21,760 nt of DNA from an uncultured Lachnospiraceae bacterium (lineage in GTDB: Bacteria; Bacillota; Clostridia; Lachnospirales; Lachnospiraceae): NCBI GenBank assembly GCA_946611525.1, contig CAMODS010000004.1, forward strand, positions 1 through 21,760, in the 5' to 3' direction. Positions 1 to 8,686 of the stretch are shown here, in pieces (position 1 is the stretch's first letter; each line of letters begins with the position of its first letter). The notes under the pieces are model-generated. The model was not told where the DNA came from. It did not search any database and saw nothing but the letters and a program-made list of their open reading frames with translations. A program made the translations under genes and the position numbers.

Positions 1-2
1 AA

Positions 3-728
3 GATATCATAGCCCGTATCGGCGGCGATGAGTTTTTGGGACTGATACCCGGGATCACTATTGAGTCTGATCTTGGGACACTTGTTAAGAGTCTGAATGA
101 AGAGCTGTTTGCAGAGGCAGAGCGCCTCATGGGAGATGACTTTGGGATACCCCTCGGTATCTCCGCCGGCGGAGTTATCTTAAACGGTAAAAAGGAAAGA
201 TATGAGACTCTTTTTAAAATGGCCGACGCAGCACTGTATTCAGTAAAAAATAACGGTAAGCACGGCTATGCTGTTTTTGATCCATCCTATGATATCGTAA
301 AGCTTGAAAGGGATGATCTGGAAAATGAGCTGACACGTATCGTCCATATTTTGGATGAGAGAAATGATTCCTCATCTGCTGTTCTTTTGGGAGCGGACGC
401 TTTTACCACCTGCTACAGATTTATCATGAGGATGTGCAGAATATATGATGTTATACCCTATGGAGTCGTGTTTGCTCTTTCCGGTGACAAGGATTCGGTA
501 GGACACTTTATGGAGGCAGTAGAGTCCCTTACAGAGATCCTTAAGAACAAGCTCAGGATCAGTGATGTATTCTATCAGAATATACCGGGACAGTTTTTTT
601 CCGTGCTTCCCGGTATAGAAGAAGAGGGCGTAAAAAAGATAATATCAGATGTCGTGGCAGAGTGGGAGTGCCTTGACTGTGCTGACAGTGTGAGTCTGGA
701 ATACACCTACAGGGAGATTCGGGATTAG
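3..728 (+). CDS. Diguanylate cyclase C-terminal part (GGDEF plus degenerate GGDEF-like domain), 5' truncated
   Basis: The gene enters from the left edge. The first readable codons give DIIARIGGDEF, the active-site signature of a GGDEF domain (GGDEF encoded at 21-35), so this is the catalytic part of an enzyme that makes cyclic di-GMP from two GTP. The domain continues through ISAGGVIL, where the family often has SiGva, and AALYSVKNNGKHGYAVF, typical of the GGDEF C-terminus, up to about base 280. About 145 further residues follow. They contain LRISDVFYQNIPGQFFSVLPG, which lines up with the usual LRxsDvvaRyGGDEFlvLLP but has PGQFF in place of GGDEF; this looks like a second, catalytically dead GGDEF-like domain. 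The TAG stop is two bases before the next kinase gene, suggesting one operon. The N-terminal sensory part lies outside the window. An internal TTG at 36 falls after the signature and is not the start. Confidence 0.85.
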   Translation, partial: DIIARIGGDEFLGLIPGITIESDLGTLVKSLNEELFAEAERLMGDDFGIPLGISAGGVILNGKKERYETLFKMADAALYSVKNNGKHGYAVFDPSYDIVKLERDDLENELTRIVHILDERNDSSSAVLLGADAFTTCYRFIMRMCRIYDVIPYGVVFALSGDKDSVGHFMEAVESLTEILKNKLRISDVFYQNIPGQFFSVLPGIEEEGVKKIISDVVAEWECLDCADSVSLEYTYREIRD

Positions 729-730
729 TT

Positions 731-2782
731 ATGAAACAGAGGAGAACGGAGAACTTCATTTTACTTTTGGTGTCATTGGCATGCCTTGGGCTTTCGGCAG
801 AGAGTGTGCTTTTGGGCTGGGAGTTTTGGGTGCCGCCCATAATAATCATTTACACTGCATTGATATGGATCATGAATATTACCGAAAGGCCCCACTACGA
901 TATCAGAAAAGTATGCTATCTCGCTTATGCGGTGTTTGCTCTTTTATACCATGGAGTCCATGCCACCAGTTTTTTTGATCTTGCCATTGTAGCATCGGCT
1001 AGTATTATGGGCTATGCCTTTTTCAATGACAGATATATGCTGAATGTCTTTTTGGGTGAGTATATCACCCTTGTTTTTGTACAGATCTATTATGTTCAAA
1101 AGGAGACAGGCATAGACTATTCTCCGCTCAACATTTCACGTATAATACTTCATTTCATGATTGTTTTGATCGTTTACCTGTGTTCCATGAGGGGCATCGA
1201 GGACAGGACGGCTCTGACAGATGAAAACGCCGAAAAGGACAGACGTATAGCAGGCTACGAGTCGGACATGGAAGACTTTTTGTCCAATATCTCACATGAG
1301 CTTCGCACTCCTGTAAATGTAGTGAACGGTATGTCAGATCTTCTCATAAAAAGAAAGGCGGGAAATGAGGCGTATGCCATCAAGGATGCGGGGATACGTC
1401 TGGCATATCAGATAGAGGATATCCAGGACTATACCGAGTGCAAACGAAAGGATCTTCTTTTGGAAGAAGAGGACTATATGAGTACATCACTCATGAATGA
1501 CGTGGTGACAAGCTTTAGGATGCGCAATGAAAATGATGCATTGGAGCTGGTGGTTGACATGTCTCCCATGGTGCCTTCCATGTTAAGAGGTGATGTCAAA
1601 AAGCTCCACAAGATATTCAGACATCTTTTGGAAAATGCCATCAAGTTTACAAAACGGGGCGGCATCTGTGTCAGGATGTTTTCCGAAAAGACCGATTATG
1701 GTGTCAATCTGTGCATAGAGATGGAGGACACCGGCATAGGCATGGACATGACTACCTTAGACTCTGTTTCCGAGGGTATGTACCAGGCCAACAAAAAGAG
1801 AAACAGAAGCTCCGGCGGTATCGGGCTTGGACTATATATAGTATATGGCTTCGTCCACAGCATGGGTGGCTTTGTAAAGATAGAAAGTGAAAAGGGAAGC
1901 GGTACTTTGGTGCGTATCACCATTCCTCAAAAGGTGACGGATGCGACCCCTTGTCTTTCTTTGGAAAAGCCTTTTGAGGGGTGCATCTTATTCCATGTGA
2001 GATCCGACAAATACAGCGTACCGAGAGTCAGGGATTTTTACCGCTTTATGGCTACAAACCTTGCCCAGACCATAGGGGTGCCGCTTTATTCTGCCGAGAC
2101 CATAAACGATATCGAGCGTCTTAGCGAAAAGATGAATGTGTCCTATATCTTTATGGGTCAGGAGGAGTATGAGGCCAATCCCACCTATATTGACGAGCTC
2201 AGTCACGGGGATGTTGTGGTGGCGGTTTCCGCTTTTTCAGGCTTTAGGCCAAGACCCGGAAGCGAGGTCGTTGTCATGCCAAAGCCTCTTTATTCCTATC
2301 CTGTCATCAGGGTGTTAAATGAGGGACTAAAGGCCACAAGTATTGATTATTCCGATGACTCCGCTAAGCCTGATTTTTCCGGCCTTAGTGTCATGGTGGT
2401 GGATGACGAACCCATGAACCTGGTTGTGGCCCGAAGCATCTTTACCGATTATGACATGATAGTGGACACTGCATCAAGTGGTGCCGAGGCCATTAAAAAA
2501 TACCGTGAAGGAAAATATGATATTGTTTTCATGGATCATATGATGCCGGAGATGGACGGAGTGGAAGCCATGAGACATATAAGACAGGTGGCGAGAGAGC
2601 TCGGGCGTGATACCGCCATTGTGGCACTGACTGCCAATGTGGTATCCGGTGCAAAGGAGATGTTCATCAACGAAGGATTTGACGGCTTTATCGCAAAGCC
2701 CATCGACACAAGTGATTTTGAAAGGGTGATCCAGGCAATCCTTCGCAGATCTGACACTACTGCCGGAGGGATCATGTCATGA
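731..2782 (+). CDS. Hybrid sensor histidine kinase with pseudo-receiver and receiver
   Basis: This 683-residue membrane kinase has about six hydrophobic segments between residues 8 and 158. The dimerisation/phosphoacceptor motif SNISHELRTPVN follows, with the autophosphorylated His at 189. The HATPase part shows the N-box HLLENAIKFT, G1 box EDTGIGM and G2 box GIGLGLYIV. Residues about 410-535 look like a receiver fold without an acidic pocket or phosphoacceptor, ending in VVVMPKPLYSYPVIRVLNE, which resembles a receiver's terminal K-P segment; I read this as a pseudo-receiver. A complete receiver follows from about residue 550, with VVDDEPMN, phosphoacceptor Asp602 in FMDHMMP, and a terminal AKP. 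There is no Hpt domain here, but the next gene has one. A purine-rich AGGGAG lies 14 bases before the ATG, so translation may be coupled to the gene before it. The ligand is unknown. Confidence 0.88.
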   Translation: MKQRRTENFILLLVSLACLGLSAESVLLGWEFWVPPIIIIYTALIWIMNITERPHYDIRKVCYLAYAVFALLYHGVHATSFFDLAIVASASIMGYAFFNDRYMLNVFLGEYITLVFVQIYYVQKETGIDYSPLNISRIILHFMIVLIVYLCSMRGIEDRTALTDENAEKDRRIAGYESDMEDFLSNISHELRTPVNVVNGMSDLLIKRKAGNEAYAIKDAGIRLAYQIEDIQDYTECKRKDLLLEEEDYMSTSLMNDVVTSFRMRNENDALELVVDMSPMVPSMLRGDVKKLHKIFRHLLENAIKFTKRGGICVRMFSEKTDYGVNLCIEMEDTGIGMDMTTLDSVSEGMYQANKKRNRSSGGIGLGLYIVYGFVHSMGGFVKIESEKGSGTLVRITIPQKVTDATPCLSLEKPFEGCILFHVRSDKYSVPRVRDFYRFMATNLAQTIGVPLYSAETINDIERLSEKMNVSYIFMGQEEYEANPTYIDELSHGDVVVAVSAFSGFRPRPGSEVVVMPKPLYSYPVIRVLNEGLKATSIDYSDDSAKPDFSGLSVMVVDDEPMNLVVARSIFTDYDMIVDTASSGAEAIKKYREGKYDIVFMDHMMPEMDGVEAMRHIRQVARELGRDTAIVALTANVVSGAKEMFINEGFDGFIAKPIDTSDFERVIQAILRRSDTTAGGIMS

Positions 2783-5700
2783 GTATAAAAAAGATCTTTA
2801 CAGAATTTGTAAATGCAATAAAGGACCCCGAAAGGGACATCACCGAGCGGGCATTTTTACTTATGACGCTTTTGGCGGAGATCGCTGTCTTTATAGCGCT
2901 GGCCGGGGACCTCATTATGGGAGAGGATATAAAGGAGATCATCACCCTTTTCGGGGTCCTCACATTCGTTCCCGCAGTGACGCTTATCTGTCTGCACTTT
3001 AACAGGCTGCGCTTTGCCATAGGATCTATTGCCCTGGGACTTATTGTTGTCGTGATACCTGCCATATATTTTTTCAGTGGCGGACTCTCCGGAGGCGGTG
3101 TATTCTGGGTCATCTTTTCATTTTTGTACATAGGAATAGTGGTTTCGAGCAAATGGCGTAAATACCTTTTTGCCCTGCTTTTTATTGTTGTTTTTAACTG
3201 CTTTTTGGTGTCCTATTACCATCCGGGACTTCTTACGGTACACTCCGTAAAAAAGATGTATATCGATGCCTTTATCTCACTTATCCTGGTGGGTATGGAG
3301 TGCTTTCTTATGACCTGGTTTATGGGGCTTCTGTTAAAGGACGAAAGCCTGCGTGCCAGGGAGGAGGCAAAAAAAGCAGAGGAACTCTCACGTGCACAGA
3401 ATCGGTTTTTCTCCAGCATGAGCCATGAGATCCGTACCCCTATCAACTCTATTTTGGGACTCAATGAACTGATCCTGCGTGACCAGGGAGCCTCCGATGA
3501 AATAGTAAAGGATGCTACCGGTATCCAGGGTGCAGGCAAGCTCCTTTTGGCTCTGATAAATGATATCCTGGACTTTTCTAAAATGGAGGCCGGCAGCATG
3601 GAGATAGTCCCCGTGGACTACCGTGTGGGTGATATGATATCGGAGATCGTCAACATGATCTGGGTCAAGGCCAATGACAAGGGGTTAAAGTTTGAGGTCA
3701 GTATCGATCCAAATGTTCCCTCGGTGCTTTATGGTGACGAGGTCAGGATAAAGCAGGTGATAATAAACCTTCTAAACAACGCCGTAAAGTATACTCCGGA
3801 GGGTACCATTTACCTTCACATAGAAGGGGAAGCAGCCGGAGAAAAGACCATAGGTTTATCCATATCGGTAACCGATACCGGTATGGGTATAAAAAAGGAA
3901 GCACTGCCGGATCTTTTTTCTGCCTTTAAGCGGGTGGACGAGGAAAAGAACAGAAATATCGAGGGCACCGGTCTGGGCCTTTCCATTGTCAAGCAGTTGG
4001 TGGATCTCATGGGCGGAGATATCTCCGTCAACAGTGTATACGGCGAGGGATCTACCTTTACCGTTACCATAAAGCAGGGGATCTCGGATCCCACCCTTGT
4101 GGGTGAATTAAATATACATAACGTTACCACTGCAAAGCGAAACAAATACGAAAGCTCCTTTAGGGCGCCTGAGGCCAAGGTTCTCATTGTGGATGACAAT
4201 GATATGAACCTTGAGGTGGAAAAGAGGCTTTTGGCAGATACCGGTATCGAAGTGGATACAGCCATCAGTGGAAGGGCGGCGTTGGAGTTGACTCTCGAAA
4301 AGCGCTATGATGTCATTTTCATGGATCATCTGATGCCAAAGATGGATGGTATAGAGTGTCTGGAAAAAATAAGGTCCCAGTCGGGTGGTATGAACCGCAT
4401 CACACCGGTTGTGGTGCTTACTGCAAATGCCGGCAGCGACAACAGAGATCTTTATACCAGGTCCGGTTTTGACGGATATCTGGTAAAGCCCGTGTCCGGG
4501 GAGAACCTTGAGGACTCATTGCTTAGGCTTATTCCAAAGGACAAGCTGATCCTAAGGAGCCGGATGCTTCGTATGCGTGAGGATATAAACACGGCATCCA
4601 GGTACGCAAAAAAGCAGCCTGTGATCATTACCGCCACCAGCATGTGCGACCTGCCTGTCTCCGTTACAAAGGAGCTTGGCATACCTGTCATACCGTTTCT
4701 TATCCATACAAAGGAAGGCGTCTTTAAGGACGGAGTCCAGATGGATGCCAACGAGCTGGTCCGTTATATCAACAGCGGCGGGAATGCGGTTTCATCTCCT
4801 CCCGACGTAAAGGCCTACACGGACTTTTTCGCAAAGGCTTTGCGGAGAGCACATCATCTGATACATATAGCCCTTACCACCAGTATGAGTGAGGACTATG
4901 TCATTGCATCAGAGGCGGCAAAGGCCTTTGACAATGTGACCGTTATAAATTCCGAGTGCCTCTCCTCTTCGTCAGGACTTTTGGCGCTTATCGGTTACAG
5001 ACTGGCAGAGCAGGGCGTGCCGGTAAATGATATTGTTACTGAGCTTGAGACCGTAAAAAAGAGGCTTAGCTGCAGCTTTGTCATAAACACCACAGAGTAC
5101 ATGGCTAAAAAAGAGCTGATAAAGCCATGGGTACACAAGGCAGCCAGCTCTTTAAATGCCCATCCGGCACTCAGGATCAGGGATGACCGTGCTACTATCA
5201 GCAGCATATCCTTTGGCAGTATCAAAAGGGCATACAGAAAGTACATCCATGATGCTTTCTCCGGTGATGTTATCCCTGATGCTGAGGTTTTGTTCATTAC
5301 CTATGTTGACGTACCCGGTGAGACTCTCGAGTGGATCAGGGAGGAGGTCAGCAAGCTGGTTTACTTTGAAAATGTGGTATTCCAGCAGGCATCTCCGGCT
5401 ATTTCTTCAAACTGCGGTCCCGGCTCAATTGGATTGCTTTATTTCGTAAAGTCCAACAAGTCGTATAACCTGGGAGCATTTTTCTCTGTCAAAGATGAGA
5501 GAGAAGATGTAAAAGAAGAGGAGGATAATCTGCCTAAAGCCTCCGAACCAAAGGAGATACCCTATGATGATGACGCGTCCGGGGACGAGTGGTATCGCAG
5601 CATCAGCTTTATAGATGCCAATGAGGCTATTAAAAACAGTGGCTCTGAGGAAGCTTTCAGCGCTGTTTTAAAGATTTTTTACGATTCCATTCCCGGCAAG

Positions 5701-6186
5701 TCAAAGGAGCTTTCCGACTATTTTGATTCCGAAAAATGGGATGAATACACCATAAAGATCCATGCATTAAAAAGCTCTGCAAAGCTCATTGGAGCAGTAA
5801 AGCTTTCGGAAAAGGCGGCGCTTTTGGAGGCTGCGGGAAAAGAGGGCGACTACGACTACATCCGATCCAATCACAGACCTTTTATGGCGGAATATAAAAA
5901 GGCCGGTGTGGAGCTTAAAGCCACCCTGCCCGGGGCAGCGGAATCTGTTTATTTTGATCCGGAAAAACCGGTGGCGGATGAAGCAATTATGTCAAGCGTT
6001 TTTGACGGACTTTTGGAGGCCGCAGAGGCCATGGATTACGACAGCATAGAGTCGATCTTAAAGGAACTGGAGGAGTACTCTGTCCCTGAAACCGACAGAC
6101 CGCTTATGGCGGAGATAGTCAAGAAAGCGGATGCTTTTGACTATGATGGGATGGCAGAGGCCATTAAAAACAGTGGTAATCTGTAG
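2779..6186 (+). CDS. Hybrid histidine kinase with embedded DegV (FakB-like) domain and Hpt
   Basis: The start ATG overlaps the previous stop as ATGA, implying translational coupling. Domain order in 1135 residues: about six membrane segments (roughly 25-190); a short charged linker; HisKA with SSMSHEIRTPIN (His216); HATPase with NLLNNAVKYT, TDTGMGI and GTGLGLSIV; a receiver with LIVDDNDMN and phosphoacceptor Asp516 in FMDHLMP; then at about 613-892 a complete DegV-like domain; then an Hpt with His995 in KIHALKSSA; and an acidic helical tail. DegV hallmarks are TATSMCDLP near its start, VSSPPD where DegV has TSqPs, TTSMSEDY where it has SSxLSGTY, INSECLSSSSG, and NCGPGSIGLLYF near its end. DegV/FakB proteins are known to bind fatty acids for the FakA acyl-kinase system. 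Here the domain sits between phosphodonor receiver and Hpt, so an acyl ligand could gate phosphotransfer; that is inference. The motif Asp of TDS is replaced by Ala. Confidence 0.88.
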   Translation: MSIKKIFTEFVNAIKDPERDITERAFLLMTLLAEIAVFIALAGDLIMGEDIKEIITLFGVLTFVPAVTLICLHFNRLRFAIGSIALGLIVVVIPAIYFFSGGLSGGGVFWVIFSFLYIGIVVSSKWRKYLFALLFIVVFNCFLVSYYHPGLLTVHSVKKMYIDAFISLILVGMECFLMTWFMGLLLKDESLRAREEAKKAEELSRAQNRFFSSMSHEIRTPINSILGLNELILRDQGASDEIVKDATGIQGAGKLLLALINDILDFSKMEAGSMEIVPVDYRVGDMISEIVNMIWVKANDKGLKFEVSIDPNVPSVLYGDEVRIKQVIINLLNNAVKYTPEGTIYLHIEGEAAGEKTIGLSISVTDTGMGIKKEALPDLFSAFKRVDEEKNRNIEGTGLGLSIVKQLVDLMGGDISVNSVYGEGSTFTVTIKQGISDPTLVGELNIHNVTTAKRNKYESSFRAPEAKVLIVDDNDMNLEVEKRLLADTGIEVDTAISGRAALELTLEKRYDVIFMDHLMPKMDGIECLEKIRSQSGGMNRITPVVVLTANAGSDNRDLYTRSGFDGYLVKPVSGENLEDSLLRLIPKDKLILRSRMLRMREDINTASRYAKKQPVIITATSMCDLPVSVTKELGIPVIPFLIHTKEGVFKDGVQMDANELVRYINSGGNAVSSPPDVKAYTDFFAKALRRAHHLIHIALTTSMSEDYVIASEAAKAFDNVTVINSECLSSSSGLLALIGYRLAEQGVPVNDIVTELETVKKRLSCSFVINTTEYMAKKELIKPWVHKAASSLNAHPALRIRDDRATISSISFGSIKRAYRKYIHDAFSGDVIPDAEVLFITYVDVPGETLEWIREEVSKLVYFENVVFQQASPAISSNCGPGSIGLLYFVKSNKSYNLGAFFSVKDEREDVKEEEDNLPKASEPKEIPYDDDASGDEWYRSISFIDANEAIKNSGSEEAFSAVLKIFYDSIPGKSKELSDYFDSEKWDEYTIKIHALKSSAKLIGAVKLSEKAALLEAAGKEGDYDYIRSNHRPFMAEYKKAGVELKATLPGAAESVYFDPEKPVADEAIMSSVFDGLLEAAEAMDYDSIESILKELEEYSVPETDRPLMAEIVKKADAFDYDGMAEAIKNSGNL

Positions 6187-6199
6187 AGGATGAATACTC

Positions 6200-7723
6200 A
6201 TGGATACGGTTATCAGAATAAATGAAATTATAAATGATTTTGCCTGGGGCAGTCTTGGCCTGGTTTTGATCTTTGGTACGGGTATAGTATGTACCGTTGC
6301 CACGGGTGGCTTTCAGCTAAGATACATAAGGCACTGGCGCCAAAAGACTTTTGGCTGTATAAACAAAGAGGGACGTGTCATCAATGATGCCGGTGCTCTG
6401 TCACAGTACAGGGCCTTTTGCATGGCTCTTTGTGCCACGCTCGGAACCGGAAATATAGTGGGAGTATCCGCTGCGATCTGTATGGGCGGCCCCGGTGCGG
6501 TTTTTTGGATGTGGGTGGCTGCATTTTTCGGCATGATGATAAAGTTTTCCGAAAACGTCCTTGGCATGTATTATAAAAGGCGAAATGCCGAGGGAGCCTG
6601 GTCCGGCGGCCCCATGTACTATCTGCAGGATGGACTGGGATCCATGAAGCACTGCAAAAAGCTGGGCAAGGTGCTGGCTGTTTTGTTTTGTGCATTTACA
6701 GTCCTTGCCTCATTTGGTGTGGGAAACATGGGACAGATCAACAAGATCACCCTTAGTATTGAAGAGACTTTTTTGACAGGTGCTGACTTTGGAGAGATCT
6801 ATGGGATCCCCAGGATAAATTGGGTTATCGGAATGGTCCTTATGCTGGTGGCTGCGTTTATCATCCTTGGTGGCTTCAGGAGACTGGCATATTTTTCGGA
6901 GAGAATGATACCTGTCATGTTCTTATCGTATATCATCGGATGCCTGGTGGTCATAGCCGTAAATCTCATAAAGCTTCCTGCCATAGTGCTCGCAATTTTT
7001 AAGTTTGCACTGGGGCCGGAAGCAATAGCGGGAGGCGCCGCGGGTACTGCCATCCAGTTGGCTTTTAACACCATAAAGTACGGATGTAAAAGAGGAGTCT
7101 TTTCAAACGAGGCCGGACTCGGCTCATCTGTTATGGTACACAGCAATTCCTGTGCCAGGGAACCGGTGAGACAGGGACTCTGGGGCATAGCGGAAGTGTT
7201 TTTGGACACCATGGTCATCTGTACCCTTACTGCATTTGTGGTGCTGGGATCCGGTGCCGTGGATCTGAGTACCGGGCACTGCCTTCCCGGAGTAAATGAT
7301 ACGACGCTTGTGTCAAAGGCCTTTGGACAGGCTCTGGGAAAACCGGGAGAGTGGTTTGTGGTGCTTGCCATAACCCTTTTTGCATTTACCACGGTTTTGG
7401 GATGGTCGTATTACGGCTCCAAGGTGGTGGAGTACCTCTTTGGAGTGACTGTTGCAAAGCTATACAGAGTGATATTTATCGCACTTATTATTTTTGGGGC
7501 TTTATTGGAGTCAAATCTGGTGTGGGACTTAAGTGATACCTTTAACGGGCTTATGATGATACCAAACTTAATCGGAGTCCTGGTCCAGACGCCCCTGGTT
7601 GTAAAGCTTACAAAAAACTATGTGGACAGAAGGATAAAAGGTATGGACGTGACTCCCATGCTGTCTTACAATAAAGACATACAAAGGGAAGCTAATAAGG
7701 CGGTCGAAAGAGGGCTGGCCTGA
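6200..7723 (+). CDS. Sodium:alanine/glycine-type symporter, AGCS family
   Basis: This is a 507-residue polytopic membrane protein with about ten or eleven hydrophobic segments, the normal size for the AGCS (sodium:alanine symporter, SLC-like APC superfamily) family. Recognisable family stretches are ATLGTGNIVGVSAAI near the N-terminus, GGPGAVFWMWVAAFFGMMIKF, GAWSGGPMYYL, GVFSNEAGLGSS and LFAFTTVLGWSYYG. It should import small neutral amino acids such as alanine or glycine with sodium at the cytoplasmic membrane; the exact substrate cannot be read from sequence. A GAGG at 6185-6188 precedes the ATG, and the gene begins 13 bases after the kinase stop. It lies between a hybrid kinase and a response regulator, so transport may be linked to signalling there, either as a regulated target or as a co-sensor. 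Family assignment is confident; the coupling is inference. Confidence 0.92.
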   Translation: MDTVIRINEIINDFAWGSLGLVLIFGTGIVCTVATGGFQLRYIRHWRQKTFGCINKEGRVINDAGALSQYRAFCMALCATLGTGNIVGVSAAICMGGPGAVFWMWVAAFFGMMIKFSENVLGMYYKRRNAEGAWSGGPMYYLQDGLGSMKHCKKLGKVLAVLFCAFTVLASFGVGNMGQINKITLSIEETFLTGADFGEIYGIPRINWVIGMVLMLVAAFIILGGFRRLAYFSERMIPVMFLSYIIGCLVVIAVNLIKLPAIVLAIFKFALGPEAIAGGAAGTAIQLAFNTIKYGCKRGVFSNEAGLGSSVMVHSNSCAREPVRQGLWGIAEVFLDTMVICTLTAFVVLGSGAVDLSTGHCLPGVNDTTLVSKAFGQALGKPGEWFVVLAITLFAFTTVLGWSYYGSKVVEYLFGVTVAKLYRVIFIALIIFGALLESNLVWDLSDTFNGLMMIPNLIGVLVQTPLVVKLTKNYVDRRIKGMDVTPMLSYNKDIQREANKAVERGLA

Positions 7724-7735
7724 TAGGAGGAAGAG

Positions 7736-8554
7736 ATGGAAAACGAACAGTATGTTTCAATAGTCAGGGACAAGGAAAGCATAGTAGTCCGTGGCATAGA
7801 AAAAAGGCTGAAGGAAGAAGGGTATTTTATTTATATGTCCGGTAGTTCCAAGTCTGAGATTGACGGAAATGTGCCGAGGGTGTCGCTTTTTATCACATAT
7901 CTTCCGGCTGACATCATTGACAACGTAAAGGAGTATAACAACTTCACCTACATTTGTTCCGCAGTCCATGATGGCGGAAAAAGAATGATAGTCATAGGTG
8001 AAAAAAAGATCCATGATGATCTCTTATCAGGTATCCCTGCCCTTAAATATCACACCTGGGTTGATCGGCCCGTGGATATGGATGACCTGATACAGGTTAT
8101 GAAAAAGGTGATAAAGGAGCCGCTAAAAACAGATACCGACTTTGCAGAGGCTGCACCCTTTGAGGAGAGCCCGGTGGCTGCTTCATCCAAAGCAGAAAAG
8201 AACATCCTCATAGTTGATGATGATCCTTCCTATGCCAAGATGGTGCGTGAGTGGCTAAAGGATACCTACAGGGTGGATATAGTGACGGCAGGAGTACAGG
8301 CCATCACATTTCTGGCTAAAAAGAAGGTGGATCTGATACTTTTGGACTATGAGATGCCTGTGGTGGATGGTCCCCAGGTTTTGGAGATGTTCAGATCCGA
8401 GCCGAATCTTAAGGACATACCCGTGGTATTTCTGACAGGAGTGGGAGATGCAGAGCGGGTAAAGAGGGTAATGTCCCTAAAGCCCCAGGGTTATATACTA
8501 AAGTCTGCAACCCGTGAGGATCTTTTGGCCTCCATGAAGAAATTCTTGCCGTAG
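7736..8554 (+). CDS. Response regulator with N-terminal pseudo-receiver and C-terminal receiver
   Basis: The ATG follows a strong GGAGGAAGAG ribosome binding site, 12 bases after the symporter stop. The C-terminal half (about 155-272) is a standard CheY-like receiver: ILIVDDDPSYAKM, phosphoacceptor Asp204 in LLLDYEMPVVDG, VVFLTG and terminal YILKSA with the conserved Lys. The N-terminal half (about 5-130) has receiver-like length and alternation and ends with VDRPVDMDDLIQVMKKV, which resembles a receiver's last helix after a K-P motif. It lacks an Asp pair and a phosphorylated Asp, so it is probably a pseudo-receiver. There is no DNA-binding or enzymatic output domain. It may be a phosphate sink, an intermediate in the relay fed by the upstream Hpt-containing kinase, or a protein-interaction regulator. 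The receiver call is firm; partner assignment is inferred from position. Confidence 0.85.
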   Translation: MENEQYVSIVRDKESIVVRGIEKRLKEEGYFIYMSGSSKSEIDGNVPRVSLFITYLPADIIDNVKEYNNFTYICSAVHDGGKRMIVIGEKKIHDDLLSGIPALKYHTWVDRPVDMDDLIQVMKKVIKEPLKTDTDFAEAAPFEESPVAASSKAEKNILIVDDDPSYAKMVREWLKDTYRVDIVTAGVQAITFLAKKKVDLILLDYEMPVVDGPQVLEMFRSEPNLKDIPVVFLTGVGDAERVKRVMSLKPQGYILKSATREDLLASMKKFLP

Positions 8555-8594
8555 TTTCTATGAGACAGTGGTCAGTCTCCTATCGCCTACGTGG

Positions 8595-8623
8595 TTGTTT
8601 ATAATCATTTTTTGTAGTAAAAT
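8595..8623 (+). promoter_or_regulatory. Candidate sigma-A promoter for the cbiK operon
   Basis: TTGTTT (8595-8600) and TAAAAT (8618-8623) are separated by exactly 17 bases, giving a start near 8630. A second possible -10, TATAAT at 8600-8605, has no good -35 at normal spacing. A short dyad GAGAC/GTCTC (8562-8579) lies just upstream and could be an operator or nothing. This 132-base gap is the only sizeable space before cbiK. I found no B12-box-like sequence, and the gap is too short for a normal cobalamin riboswitch. Confidence 0.45.
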
Positions 8624-8625
8624 GT

Positions 8626-8664
8626 GTCGGTGTGAGTTTTATCAGGCTTGCACTGACTTTTTTT
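8626..8664 (+). terminator. Rho-independent terminator-like hairpin upstream of cbiK
   Basis: An 11-base stem (8626-8636 with 8647-8657, three G-U pairs) and a 10-base loop are followed by seven T residues (8658-8664). It lies 72 bases after the response-regulator stop and 22 bases before the cbiK start. It can terminate the upstream signalling operon. It could also act as an attenuator if transcription starts before it. The candidate promoter overlaps its left arm. Confidence 0.6.
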
Positions 8665-8686
8665 GACAGCACAGAAAGGATGTAAA

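Noticed and set aside
8555..8686. Cobalamin riboswitch before the cobalt operon.
   Set aside because: The gap is only 132 bases, shorter than a normal cobalamin riboswitch, and I saw no B12-box-like core; only a hairpin with a T-run and promoter-like hexamers.
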